Shown here: one piece after another, positions 32,296 to 40,781 of the stretch
Numbering within the stretch: the stretch's first letter is position 1
How the letters are laid out: the number at the start of each line of letters is the position of its first letter
NCBI RefSeq assembly: GCF_010686755.1
Contig: NZ_JAAGXA010000004.1
Span: 193,636 to 234,416 of the forward strand
Reading direction: 5' to 3'
Source of the DNA: Nocardioides zeae
GTDB lineage: Bacteria; Actinomycetota; Actinomycetes; Propionibacteriales; Nocardioidaceae
Length of the DNA: 40,781 bases
Position numbers and translations under genes: made by a program
Notes under the pieces: generated by a model
Told to the model about the DNA's origin: nothing
Databases searched by the model: none
Seen by the model: only the letters and a program-made list of their open reading frames with translations

Positions 32296-32930
32296 GTGCG
32301 CAGCTCGTCGGTGTCACGCTCCAGCGCGGCGGCCAGCGGGGGCGTGGGATCGGCGTGCGTCGTGCTCCTGCCCGACTGGCGCGCGGGGTTCGCCGCCGGC
32401 GCCGTCGCGACCCTGCTCTGCGGCGTCCTCGTCCTGCTCCTCGCGCGGGGCGGCTCCTCCGGGCCGGCGACCCGGGAGGCGCACGGGTACGCCGCGGGTC
32501 GCGCCGCGACGTACCAGCTCCTGGTCCCTGCCCTCGGCGACGGTCCTGACCGCCCGTCGCCTCGCCACCCGCTCCCCACGGGTCGGTTGGGCGCTGACGG
32601 TGGCGACCGTCGCCGTCGCCCTCGTGCTGGTGGGCGGGGCGGGCCGCGTCCCGGCGCTCGCCGTGCTCGCGTGCGTGCTCTTCGGCTGGGGGTTCGTCGC
32701 GGCGACCTCGGCGCTCATCGCCTGGGCGGCGGAGCTGCGCCCGCAGGCGCCCGCCGCGGTGACGGCCGGCTTCTTCGTGCTCCTCGTGCTCGGTCAGGCC
32801 CTGGGGTCCGCGACGGCGGGGGATGTCACCGCGCGCGTCGGTTCGGGCGCGGCGTTCGTGCTGGCGGGCGCGGTCGCGGCGCTCGCGTGCGTGGCGTCGG
32901 TCCCCCGGGACGGCCGCCGCCCTGGTACAC
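32296..32930 (+). pseudogene. decayed MFS transporter
   Basis: Two hydrophobic pieces of an MFS-like protein lie in different frames. The first, about 32357-32450, contains VVLLPDWRAGFAAGAVATLL and LCGVLVLLLARG. The second, from about 32530 onward and two frames away, contains VGWALTVATVAVALVLVGGA, LACVLFGWGFVAATSALIAW and GFFVLLVLGQALGSATAGDV. A frame change near 32530 and loss of the entire N-terminal half make a functional product unlikely. The remnant abuts the ATPase promoter region, so insertion of that gene may have removed the missing part. The acyl-CoA dehydrogenase gene begins eight bases after its recognisable end. Confidence 0.6.
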
Positions 32931-32937
32931 CTGTGAC

Positions 32938-34089
32938 GTGGACCTCACCCTGACGCCCGACCAGGAGGCCTTCCGGGCCGCCGCCCGCGAGTTCTGTGAC
33001 CGGGAGGTCGTGCCGCACCGCACGGCGTGGGACCACGCCGAGTCCGTCGACCTCGCCATCGTGCCCAAGCTCGGCGAGCAGGGGTTCTTCGGCGTGAAGA
33101 TCCCGGAGGAGTACGGCGGCCTCGGCCTCGACCTCCTCACCTACTGCCTGGCGATGGAGGAGCTCGGCCGCGCCGACTCGGCCATCCGCGGGATCGTGTC
33201 CGTGTCCGCGGGCCTCTTCGCCGGGCCGATCCTGGCCCACGGCACCGACGCGCAGAAGCAGCGCTGGCTCCCCGGGATCGTCGCCGGCGAGCTGCTCGGG
33301 TGCTTCGGCCTCACCGAGCCCGGCCACGGCTCCGACGCCGCGAACCTCCGCACGAAGGCGGTGCGCGACGGCGAGGACTGGGTGATCGACGGCGAGAAGA
33401 TCTTCATCACCAACGGCACGTGGGCCGACGCCTGCCTCGTCTTCGCACGCACCGGCGGGCCGGGCCCGAAGGGGGTCTCGGCCTTCATCGTCCCGACGGA
33501 CACGCCCGGCTTCGAGCGTCGGGAGGTCACGGGCAAGCTCGGGCTCCGCGGCCAGGCCACCGCGGCCCTGTCGTTCAGCGGCGTGCGGGTGCCCGCGGAC
33601 GCGCTCCTCGGCGAGGAGGGCCAGGGCTTCCGGATCGCGATGTCGACGCTCGACACCGGCCGCGTGGGCATCGCGGCGAGCTGCACGGGGATCATCGCGG
33701 GCTGCCTGGCGGCGACGGTCGAGTACACGACCCAGCGCGACCAGTTCGGCAAGCCGATCGCGGCCCACCAGCTCGTGCAGGACCTCATCGCCGACATGTC
33801 GGTCGACGCCGATGCCGCGCGGCTGCTGGTCTGGCGGGCCGCCGACCTCGCGATGCGGGGCGAGCCGTTCTCGCTCGCCGCGTCGAAGGCGAAGCTGTTC
33901 GCCTCGGAGGCGGCGGTGCGCGCCGCGAACAACGCGGTCCAGGCGTTCGGGGGCTACGGCTACGTCGACGACTACCCGGTCGCGAAGTACCTGCGCGACG
34001 CCCGCGTGATGACCCTCTACGAGGGCACCAGCCAGATCCAGAAGCTGCTCATCGGCCGCGCGGAGACCGGGGTGTCCGCCTTCGTGTGA
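32938..34089 (+). CDS. acyl-CoA dehydrogenase
   Basis: The 383-residue product matches the FAD-dependent acyl-CoA dehydrogenase family, which makes the first double bond in fatty acyl-CoA beta-oxidation. It has GFFGVKIPEEYGGLGLDLLT, the FAD-binding CFGLTEPGHGSDAANLRTKA and KIFITNGTWADACLVFART. TTQRDQFGKPIAAHQLVQ and NNAVQAFGGYGYVDDYPVAK follow. The catalytic base is Glu362 in YEGTSQIQK. The chain-length class (short/branched versus glutaryl) is not clear. The GTG at 32938 has no good ribosome binding site, and the sequence before it belongs to a decayed MFS gene. Confidence 0.93.
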   Translation: MDLTLTPDQEAFRAAAREFCDREVVPHRTAWDHAESVDLAIVPKLGEQGFFGVKIPEEYGGLGLDLLTYCLAMEELGRADSAIRGIVSVSAGLFAGPILAHGTDAQKQRWLPGIVAGELLGCFGLTEPGHGSDAANLRTKAVRDGEDWVIDGEKIFITNGTWADACLVFARTGGPGPKGVSAFIVPTDTPGFERREVTGKLGLRGQATAALSFSGVRVPADALLGEEGQGFRIAMSTLDTGRVGIAASCTGIIAGCLAATVEYTTQRDQFGKPIAAHQLVQDLIADMSVDADAARLLVWRAADLAMRGEPFSLAASKAKLFASEAAVRAANNAVQAFGGYGYVDDYPVAKYLRDARVMTLYEGTSQIQKLLIGRAETGVSAFV

Positions 34090-34156
34090 CCCACGCGGCT
34101 CCCCGCGACCCACCGGTACGCCGCGCAGACGCGCCCGGCTGCTTAGGCTGGCCCGC

Positions 34157-35347
34157 ATGTACCGACTCCGCAACGGCGTGCAGAACTACTCGTGGGGGTC
34201 GCCCGAGGCCATCCCACGCTTCCTGGGCGAGCGCCCCGACGGCACGCCGGTCGCCGAGGTGTGGATCGGCACCCACGCCCTCCAGCCGTCGACCGCGGTC
34301 GACGCGAGCGGCAACGCCAAGCCGCTGTCCGACCTGACCGGCGACCTGCCGTTCATGCTCAAGGTGCTCGCCGCCGACCAGCCGCTGTCGCTGCAGGTGC
34401 ACCCCAGCAAGTCGCAGGCCGAGGACGGGTACGCCGAGGAGGAGCGCGCGGGCATCCCGCTCGACGCACCGAACCGGGTCTACAAGGACGACAACCACAA
34501 GCCGGAGATGGTCTACGCGTTGACCACCTTCGACAGCCTCATCGGTTTCCGCCCGACGGTGGAGATCCTGCGGGTGCTCGCCCCGCTGGAGACGCCGCTG
34601 ACCCAGAAGCTGGCGGAGGACCTGCGCGCCGACCCCGGCTTCGCGGGCATCGTGCGCCGGGTCGAGTGGCTCCTGAGCTCGGAGGTCAGCCCCGCCCAGA
34701 TCGGCGAGGTGGTCGGCGCCTGCCGTGCGCTCGGCAAGATGGGCATGGACATCAAGCGCGCCTACTCGACGGCGGTCGAGATCGCCGAGTACTACCCCGA
34801 CGACGTCGGCGTCGTCATCTCCCTCATGCTCAACCGGATGACGCTCCAGCCGGGCGAGGCGGCCTACCTGGGCGCCGGCATCATCCACGCCCACCTCAAG
34901 GGTCTCTGCCTCGAGGTCATGGCCTCGTCCGACAACGTGCTGCGCGCCGGGCTGACCAGGAAGCACGTCGACCCGACCGGCCTCGTGACCTGCCTCGGCA
35001 CCACCGGCATGGCTCGGATCGCGCGCGTGAACCCGGAGTTCGCGCTCGCCGAGACGGAGGTCTTCAGCCCGGCCGACGTCGAGTTCGCGCTGGCCGTCAC
35101 CCAGGTGTCGCACGCCGACCCCGAGGGCGTCGCCGTCGTCAACGCCAAGCAGTCGCTGCTCATCTGCACCGGCGGCGAGGTCGAGGTGCGCAACGGCGCC
35201 GGCGAGCAGGTGCGGCTGGGCCGCGGGGAGTCGGTCTTCCTCGGGCCCGACGACCGCGACTGCGTCGTCGTCGGGCTCGGCGAGGTCGCGCAGGCCTTCG
35301 AGCCCGCCCGCCGCGCCGTGCACTCGCGGCTCGTCGACGTCGTCTGA
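34157..35347 (+). CDS. manA: mannose-6-phosphate isomerase, class I
   Basis: The 396-residue product interconverts fructose-6-phosphate and mannose-6-phosphate, the entry to GDP-mannose and cell-wall mannan synthesis. It has the type I cupin signature and zinc ligands in LSLQVHPSKSQAEDGYA (Gln, His) and YKDDNHKPEMVYAL (Glu, His). The second-domain motifs GEAAYLGAGIIHAHLKGLCL and ASSDNVLRAGLTRKHVD are also present. It begins MYRLRNGVQNYSWGS, as usual. No ribosome binding site is visible, so a leaderless transcript is possible. It lies 67 bases after the acyl-CoA dehydrogenase gene. Confidence 0.93.
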   Translation: MYRLRNGVQNYSWGSPEAIPRFLGERPDGTPVAEVWIGTHALQPSTAVDASGNAKPLSDLTGDLPFMLKVLAADQPLSLQVHPSKSQAEDGYAEEERAGIPLDAPNRVYKDDNHKPEMVYALTTFDSLIGFRPTVEILRVLAPLETPLTQKLAEDLRADPGFAGIVRRVEWLLSSEVSPAQIGEVVGACRALGKMGMDIKRAYSTAVEIAEYYPDDVGVVISLMLNRMTLQPGEAAYLGAGIIHAHLKGLCLEVMASSDNVLRAGLTRKHVDPTGLVTCLGTTGMARIARVNPEFALAETEVFSPADVEFALAVTQVSHADPEGVAVVNAKQSLLICTGGEVEVRNGAGEQVRLGRGESVFLGPDDRDCVVVGLGEVAQAFEPARRAVHSRLVDVV

Positions 35348-35368
35348 CGCTCCGGCGGGAGCGGTCGG

Positions 35369-35767
35369 TCAGTCCGGTCGCCCCGGGGTGACGGGGCGCA
35401 TCGTCCGCGTCACCCGCGTACGCCGCGCGTGGAGCCCCCGCGCCACGGCGGCCACGATGGCCTCGCCCTCGAGCACGCCGCAGGTGAGCAGGTCGACGTT
35501 CGCCAGGTCGTGCTCGGGCCACGTGTGCACGGCGAGGTGCGACTGCGAGAGCACGAGCGACATCGTCACCGCGCCGTTGGGGAAGACGTGCGCGGCCTCG
35601 CCGAGCACGACGGCCCCGCCGGCCGCGGCCGCCTCGCGGAGCACGGTCGCCATGGTCGCGGCATCCGTCAGCACCGTCGGGTGGTCGGTCCAGACGTCGA
35701 GCGCGTAGGAGCACATCTCGTCACCGGAGGGCGCGGTCGCGGGGACGAGCGGGGCATCCAGGGTCAC
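35369..35767 (-). CDS. speH: S-adenosylmethionine decarboxylase proenzyme (SpeH-like)
   Basis: The 132-residue product matches the bacterial self-cleaving AdoMet decarboxylase that provides aminopropyl groups for spermidine. The core reads HVFPNGAVTMSLVLSQSHLA, then VHTWPEHDLANVDLLTCG. Ser76 would become the pyruvoyl group, His81 is the processing histidine and Cys96 the catalytic cysteine. The residue before the cleaved Ser is Gln75, where well-studied enzymes have Glu. No spermidine synthase is nearby. The GTG at 35767 has GGAAGGG nine bases upstream; an ATG at 35716 would remove 17 residues. Confidence 0.85.
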   Translation of the reverse strand: MTLDAPLVPATAPSGDEMCSYALDVWTDHPTVLTDAATMATVLREAAAAGGAVVLGEAAHVFPNGAVTMSLVLSQSHLAVHTWPEHDLANVDLLTCGVLEGEAIVAAVARGLHARRTRVTRTMRPVTPGRPD

Positions 35768-35798
35768 GGCGGGGCACCCTTCCCCGCCGCGCCCCGTC

Positions 35799-37055
35799 TC
35801 ACGCGTTCGGATCGGGCTCGCCGCGCAGCTCGGCCGGGGTGCGGCCGTCCTCGGTGTGCGGCACGTCCTCGGGCAGCGACGGGTGGGCGCCGGCCGGGCC
35901 GTCGGGCCCGCGGGCACCGTGGGCGTCCTGGTACGGCGCGTCCGCCGCCACCGCCTCGTCGATGCTCTCGTTGAGGTAGCGCAGCACCTCGACCACCGTC
36001 GCCGCGACGGGCACCGCGAGGAACGCGCCCGTGATGCCGAAGATGGTCGAGCCGGCGGTGACGGACATGAGCACGATGCCGGCGTGGAGCTTCATCGTCT
36101 TGCCCTGCAGCCAGGGGGAGAGCACGTTCCCCTCGAGCTGCTGCACGGCGATGATGATGATGAGCACGACGAGTGCATCGCCGGGTCCGTTGGTCACGAG
36201 GGTGACGAGGCAGGCGAGCGCGCCGGCGGTGACGGCACCGACGATCGGGATGAAGCCGGCGAAGAACGTCAGGATCGCCAGGGGGATGGCGAGCGGGACG
36301 CCGATGATCACGAGGCCGAGCCCGATGAAGAGCGCGTCGATGAACGACACGAGCGCCTGGGTGCGGATGAAGCCGCCCAGGGTGTTCCACGCCCGGCTGA
36401 TGACCTCGACGAAGTGGCCCCCGACGCGGCGGCCGCCGATCGCGGAGACCCACGGCAGGAAGCGGTGGCCGTCCTTGATGAAGAGGAACGTCAGGATGAG
36501 CATCAGCACGAGGTTGATGAGCACGTTCGTGATCGCCGAGATGCCGGTGAGCACGCCGGCGCTGATGTTGGACGACTGGTCCGTCAGCCAGTCCTGCACG
36601 GTCTCGAAGGCCTGGGTGATCTGGCCGTCGCTGATCTGCAGCGGGCCGTCCTGCAGCCAGTCGCGCACCTCGCCGACGCCGCGCACGGCGCTGTCGGCGA
36701 TGTCGTTGGACTGGCCCGCGACCTGCGGCGCCAGGATGTAGCCGACGAGGAACAGGCTGCCGAGGAAGCCGATCATGACGCCGGCCGCGGCGAGGGTCGA
36801 CGGCACGCCGTGCCGCCGCAGCCACGTGGTCGGGGGAGCGAGGAGCGTCGCGAGCACGAGGGCGAGCGCGACGGGGAACCAGACGACCCAGGTGTGCCCG
36901 ACGATCCAGCCCAGGATGTAGAGCGACACCGCCCCGACGATCAGCCGGATGCCCCACACGTTGAGCTTGCCGAGACCGCGGTCGATCACGTCCGCCCGGT
37001 CGGGCTGGGGTCGGGTTCGCTGGTCCGGGTTCTCGCTGGCGGAGGACGTCGTCAC
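35799..37055 (-). CDS. AI-2E family transporter
   Basis: The 418-residue product has about eight membrane helices and belongs to the AI-2 exporter (DUF20/TqsA/YdiK) family. Support comes from LTFLFIKDGHRFLPWVSAIG, then FIRTQALVSFIDALFIGLGL, FFAGFIPIVGAVTAGALACL and VQQLEGNVLSPWLQGKTMKL. Despite the name, most members have no proven AI-2 activity and some are ion exchangers, so the substrate is open. The C-terminal 65 residues are a soluble acidic, Pro-rich tail. The start is a GTG, with AGGG upstream, in the divergent region with fadA. Confidence 0.88.
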   Translation of the reverse strand: MTTSSASENPDQRTRPQPDRADVIDRGLGKLNVWGIRLIVGAVSLYILGWIVGHTWVVWFPVALALVLATLLAPPTTWLRRHGVPSTLAAAGVMIGFLGSLFLVGYILAPQVAGQSNDIADSAVRGVGEVRDWLQDGPLQISDGQITQAFETVQDWLTDQSSNISAGVLTGISAITNVLINLVLMLILTFLFIKDGHRFLPWVSAIGGRRVGGHFVEVISRAWNTLGGFIRTQALVSFIDALFIGLGLVIIGVPLAIPLAILTFFAGFIPIVGAVTAGALACLVTLVTNGPGDALVVLIIIIAVQQLEGNVLSPWLQGKTMKLHAGIVLMSVTAGSTIFGITGAFLAVPVAATVVEVLRYLNESIDEAVAADAPYQDAHGARGPDGPAGAHPSLPEDVPHTEDGRTPAELRGEPDPNA

Positions 37056-37154
37056 ACGCCAACCCTAGGGCGTCGGTGCTGAGGGGCGCGGGGGTGCGCC
37101 GTACGGCCGTGTTGTTACTCACGGGTCACCAAAGGCGACCCGGTCCTTCCACGT

Positions 37155-37171
37155 TGACAGTAATGGTGTCA
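37155..37171. promoter_or_regulatory. palindromic operator upstream of fadA, shared type with the racemase promoter
   Basis: TGACAGTAATGGTGTCA has five perfect paired outer bases (TGACA/TGTCA). It shares TGACAGT and TGTCA in the same 17-base register with the site at 28206-28222. It begins one base inside a TTGACA word and lies 81 bases before the fadA ATG, in the divergent region with the AI-2E gene. Confidence 0.55.
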
Positions 37172-37251
37172 CAATCGGCGACGGACACCGATCGGCACGG
37201 GTCTGCCCGGACGCCGATCCACTGCAACCATCGAGGCAGGCAAGGACCGAC

Positions 37252-38463
<1,212 letters not shown>

Positions 38464-38492
38464 GCGCCGGAACGACCAGGAGAGAACAGCAG

Positions 38493-40691
38493 ATGACCGA
38501 GCAGAGCGCCGTCCGTTACGAGAAGGACGCCGACGGGATCGTCACCCTTACCCTCGACGACCCGAACCAGAGCGCCAACACGATGAACGACCTCTACCGC
38601 ACGTCGATGACGGCCGCGGTGGAGCAGCTGTACGCCGAGCCCGAGGGCTCCGTGAAGGGCGTCATCCTCGCCAGCGGCAAGAAGACCTTCTTCGCCGGTG
38701 GCGACCTCAAGGGCATGGTCCAGGCCCGCCCGGAGGACTCGGCCGAGATCTTCGCGATGGTCGAGGACGTCAAGGCCCCGCTCCGCAAGCTGGAGCTCTA
38801 CCCGGCGCCCGTCGTCGCCGCGGTCAACGGCGCGGCCCTCGGCGGCGGCCTCGAGATCGCGCTCGCGGCCAACCACCGCGTCGCGTGGAACAGCCCGAAG
38901 GTGCAGATCGGCCTGCCCGAGGTCTCCCTCGGCCTGCTCCCCGGCGGCGGCGGCGTCACCCGCACCGTGCGGATGTTCGGCCTGCAGGCCGCGCTCATGG
39001 ACATCCTGCTGCAGGGCCCGCGGATGAAGCCGGCGCAGGCGAAGGAGAAGGGCCTGGTCGACGAGCTGGTCGACGACCTGGACCAGCTCCTCCCCGCGGC
39101 CCGCGCGTGGATCGCCTCCGTCGCCGACGACGCGTCGGCGGCGCAGCAGCCGTGGGACCGCCCGGGCTACAAGATGCCCGGCGGCACTCCGTCCACCCCG
39201 AAGCTGGCGCAGTTCCTGCCGGCCTTCCCGGCGCTGCTCCGCCAGCAGATCAAGGGCGCGCCCTACGAGGCGCCGCGTGCGATCCTGTCGGCCGCGGTCG
39301 AGGGTGCGCAGGTGGACTTCGACACCGCCTCGCGCATCGAGTCGCGCTACCTGACCGGCCTCATCGTCGGCCAGCAGAGCAAGAACATGATCCAGGCGTT
39401 CTTCTTCGACCTGCAGGCGATCAACGCGGGCTCGCTGCGACCCGACGGCCACGACAAGTTCGCGGGCCAGAAGGTCGGCGTCCTCGGCGCCGGCATGATG
39501 GGCGCGGGCATCGCCTACGTCTTCGCGAAGTCCGGTGCGCAGGTCGTGCTGAAGGACGTCTCCGTCGAGGCGGCGGAGCGCGGCAAGGCCTACTCGGAGA
39601 AGCTGCTCGACAAGGCGGTCTCCCGCGGTCGTGAGACCGAGGAGGGCAAGGCGGCGTTCCTCGAGCGCATCCACGCCACCGCCGACCCGGCTGACTTCGC
39701 CGGTGTCGACGTCGTCGTCGAGGCCGTCTTCGAGGACCCGGCCCTCAAGGCCAAGGTGTTCGCGGAGATCGCGGAGCACGTCAACCCCGACGCGCTGCTC
39801 TGCTCCAACACCTCGACGCTGCCCATCACCGAGCTCGCCGAGGGCGTGGACCGCCCGGCGGACTTCATCGGCCTGCACTTCTTCTCGCCGGTCGACAAGA
39901 TGCCGCTCGTCGAGATCATCCGCGGCAAGGAGACGACCGACGCCGCGCTGGCGAAGGCCTACGACCTGGTCCAGCAGATCAAGAAGACCCCGATCGTCGT
40001 CAACGACAGCCGCGGCTTCTACACCTCGCGCGTCATCGGCTTCATGGTCAACGAGGGCCTGCAGCTGCTCGCCGAGGGCGTGCACCCGCAGACCCTCGAG
40101 CGCGCGGTCACGCAGGCGGGCTACCCCGTCGGCACGCTGCAGCTCACCGACGAGCTCAACATGGAGCTCATGAAGAAGATCGCCAAGGCGACGGCCGACG
40201 CCGCCGAGCGCGACGGCCTCGACTACGAGCCCCACCCGGGCCTCGCGGTGGTCGACAAGATGATCGAGCTCGGTCGCCCGTCGCGTCTCAAGGGCGCGGG
40301 CTTCTACGAGTACGACGAGTCCGGCAAGCGGCAGGGCCTGTGGTCCGGGCTGGCCGAGGCCTTCCCCGTGGCCGAGCAGCAGATCCCGTTCGAGGACGTG
40401 CAGGACCGCGTGCTCGTGCTGGAGGCGCTCGAGACGGCGAAGACCATCGAGGAGGGCGTCGTGACGTCCGCCGCGGCGGCCAACATCGGCTCGATCATGG
40501 GCATCGGCTTCCCGCCGTACACGGGTGGCGCCGCGCAGTACATGACCGGCTTCGAGGGTCGTGACGGCGCGCTCGGCCTCGGTGCCTTCGTGGCGCGGGC
40601 CGACGAGCTGGCCGAGGCGTACGGCGAGCGGTTCCGCCCGACGGAGTACCTGCGCAAGCTGGTCGCCAACGGGGAGTCCTTCCCGGCCTGA
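38493..40691 (+). CDS. fadB: FadB-like multifunctional enoyl-CoA hydratase / 3-hydroxyacyl-CoA dehydrogenase
   Basis: The 732-residue product joins an N-terminal crotonase domain and a C-terminal 3-hydroxyacyl-CoA dehydrogenase. The crotonase has the oxyanion-hole segments [14 protein letters not shown] and [19 protein letters not shown], and the later [19 protein letters not shown] with its catalytic Glu. The dehydrogenase begins near residue 325 with the NAD motif [20 protein letters not shown] and has [19 protein letters not shown] with the catalytic His. Together with fadA it carries out the last three steps of beta-oxidation. The ribosome binding site is AGGAGA before the ATG. The gene is complete. 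Confidence 0.94.
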   Translation: MTEQSAVRYEKDADGIVTLTLDDPNQSANTMNDLYRTSMTAAVEQLYAEPEGSVKGVILASGKKTFFAGGDLKGMVQARPEDSAEIFAMVEDVKAPLRKLELYPAPVVAAVNGAALGGGLEIALAANHRVAWNSPKVQIGLPEVSLGLLPGGGGVTRTVRMFGLQAALMDILLQGPRMKPAQAKEKGLVDELVDDLDQLLPAARAWIASVADDASAAQQPWDRPGYKMPGGTPSTPKLAQFLPAFPALLRQQIKGAPYEAPRAILSAAVEGAQVDFDTASRIESRYLTGLIVGQQSKNMIQAFFFDLQAINAGSLRPDGHDKFAGQKVGVLGAGMMGAGIAYVFAKSGAQVVLKDVSVEAAERGKAYSEKLLDKAVSRGRETEEGKAAFLERIHATADPADFAGVDVVVEAVFEDPALKAKVFAEIAEHVNPDALLCSNTSTLPITELAEGVDRPADFIGLHFFSPVDKMPLVEIIRGKETTDAALAKAYDLVQQIKKTPIVVNDSRGFYTSRVIGFMVNEGLQLLAEGVHPQTLERAVTQAGYPVGTLQLTDELNMELMKKIAKATADAAERDGLDYEPHPGLAVVDKMIELGRPSRLKGAGFYEYDESGKRQGLWSGLAEAFPVAEQQIPFEDVQDRVLVLEALETAKTIEEGVVTSAAAANIGSIMGIGFPPYTGGAAQYMTGFEGRDGALGLGAFVARADELAEAYGERFRPTEYLRKLVANGESFPA

Positions 40692-40723
40692 CCTGCTCCA
40701 CCCCGGCTCCACCCGGTTGTGGG

Positions 40724-40738
40724 CCCCGCGCGGCGGGG
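40724..40738 (+). terminator. possible terminator hairpin after fadAB
   Basis: CCCCGC (40724-40729) pairs with GCGGGG (40733-40738) around three bases, 33 bases after the fadB stop. No T-run follows and the surrounding sequence is very GC-rich, so this may be chance. Confidence 0.25.
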
Positions 40739-40781
40739 TGCGGGGCGGTGGGGGGCCGCCCCCGGTGAGGGAGGTCCGGGG

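Overview
The window is about 40.8 kb of very GC-rich DNA with dense gene packing, many GTG starts, GGAGG-type ribosome binding sites and many four-base stop/start overlaps. The gene set fits a high-GC actinobacterium, probably Nocardioidaceae (Nocardioides-like). That placement rests on protein style and gene content and is an inference. I found no rRNA, tRNA, CRISPR array, integrase or transposase gene.

Layout. Bases 1-7304 hold the tail of an HpcH/HpaI-type aldolase running in frame into a LysE exporter, an uncharacterised Cys-pair protein, a DUF6928-like protein, a small membrane protein, a flavin reductase, a short UvrA-like ATPase, a membrane-anchored protein and an Asp23/Gls24-like protein. 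Bases 7387-13108 are a tightly overlapping three-gene operon, jetA-jetB-jetC (DUF3375, DUF4194, SMC-like ATPase). This is the core of a Wadjet/MksBEF complex, but the nuclease jetD/mksG is absent from both sides. Bases 13168-24919 are mixed housekeeping and accessory genes: a PPOX-type oxidoreductase behind a MerR/SoxR-like promoter, a secreted M28 peptidase with a His-rich linker, a DksA-like protein, a methyltransferase, an MFS transporter, a YbaK-type deacylase, a RibD-like reductase, an LLM oxidoreductase, a DUF559-like protein, thioredoxin, RNase HI and an aminotransferase.

Bases 25004-40691 are dominated by lipid and CoA metabolism. They include a PadR-controlled 2,4-dienoyl-CoA reductase, an alpha-methylacyl-CoA racemase, an acyl-CoA dehydrogenase and a fadA-fadB beta-oxidation pair. 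A 17-bp palindrome (TGACAG-N5-NTGTCA) lies upstream of both the racemase and fadAB, suggesting one regulator. Interspersed are a SugE-type SMR exporter with a pseudoknot-capable leader, an ArsB/SLC13-type permease, an AAA ATPase with a C-terminal winged helix behind a perfect AT-rich operator-like palindrome, a decayed MFS gene, manA, an S-adenosylmethionine decarboxylase and an AI-2E family transporter.

The most unusual structure is between the genes. I see at least three families of 46-55 bp imperfect palindromes, each present two or three times, plus a single 72-bp palindrome and a 179-bp segment bounded by 30-bp inverted repeats. A nine-base word, GTACGCCGC, occurs about 20 times with a 4:1 strand bias that does not follow gene direction, as expected of a chromosome-polarity signal.
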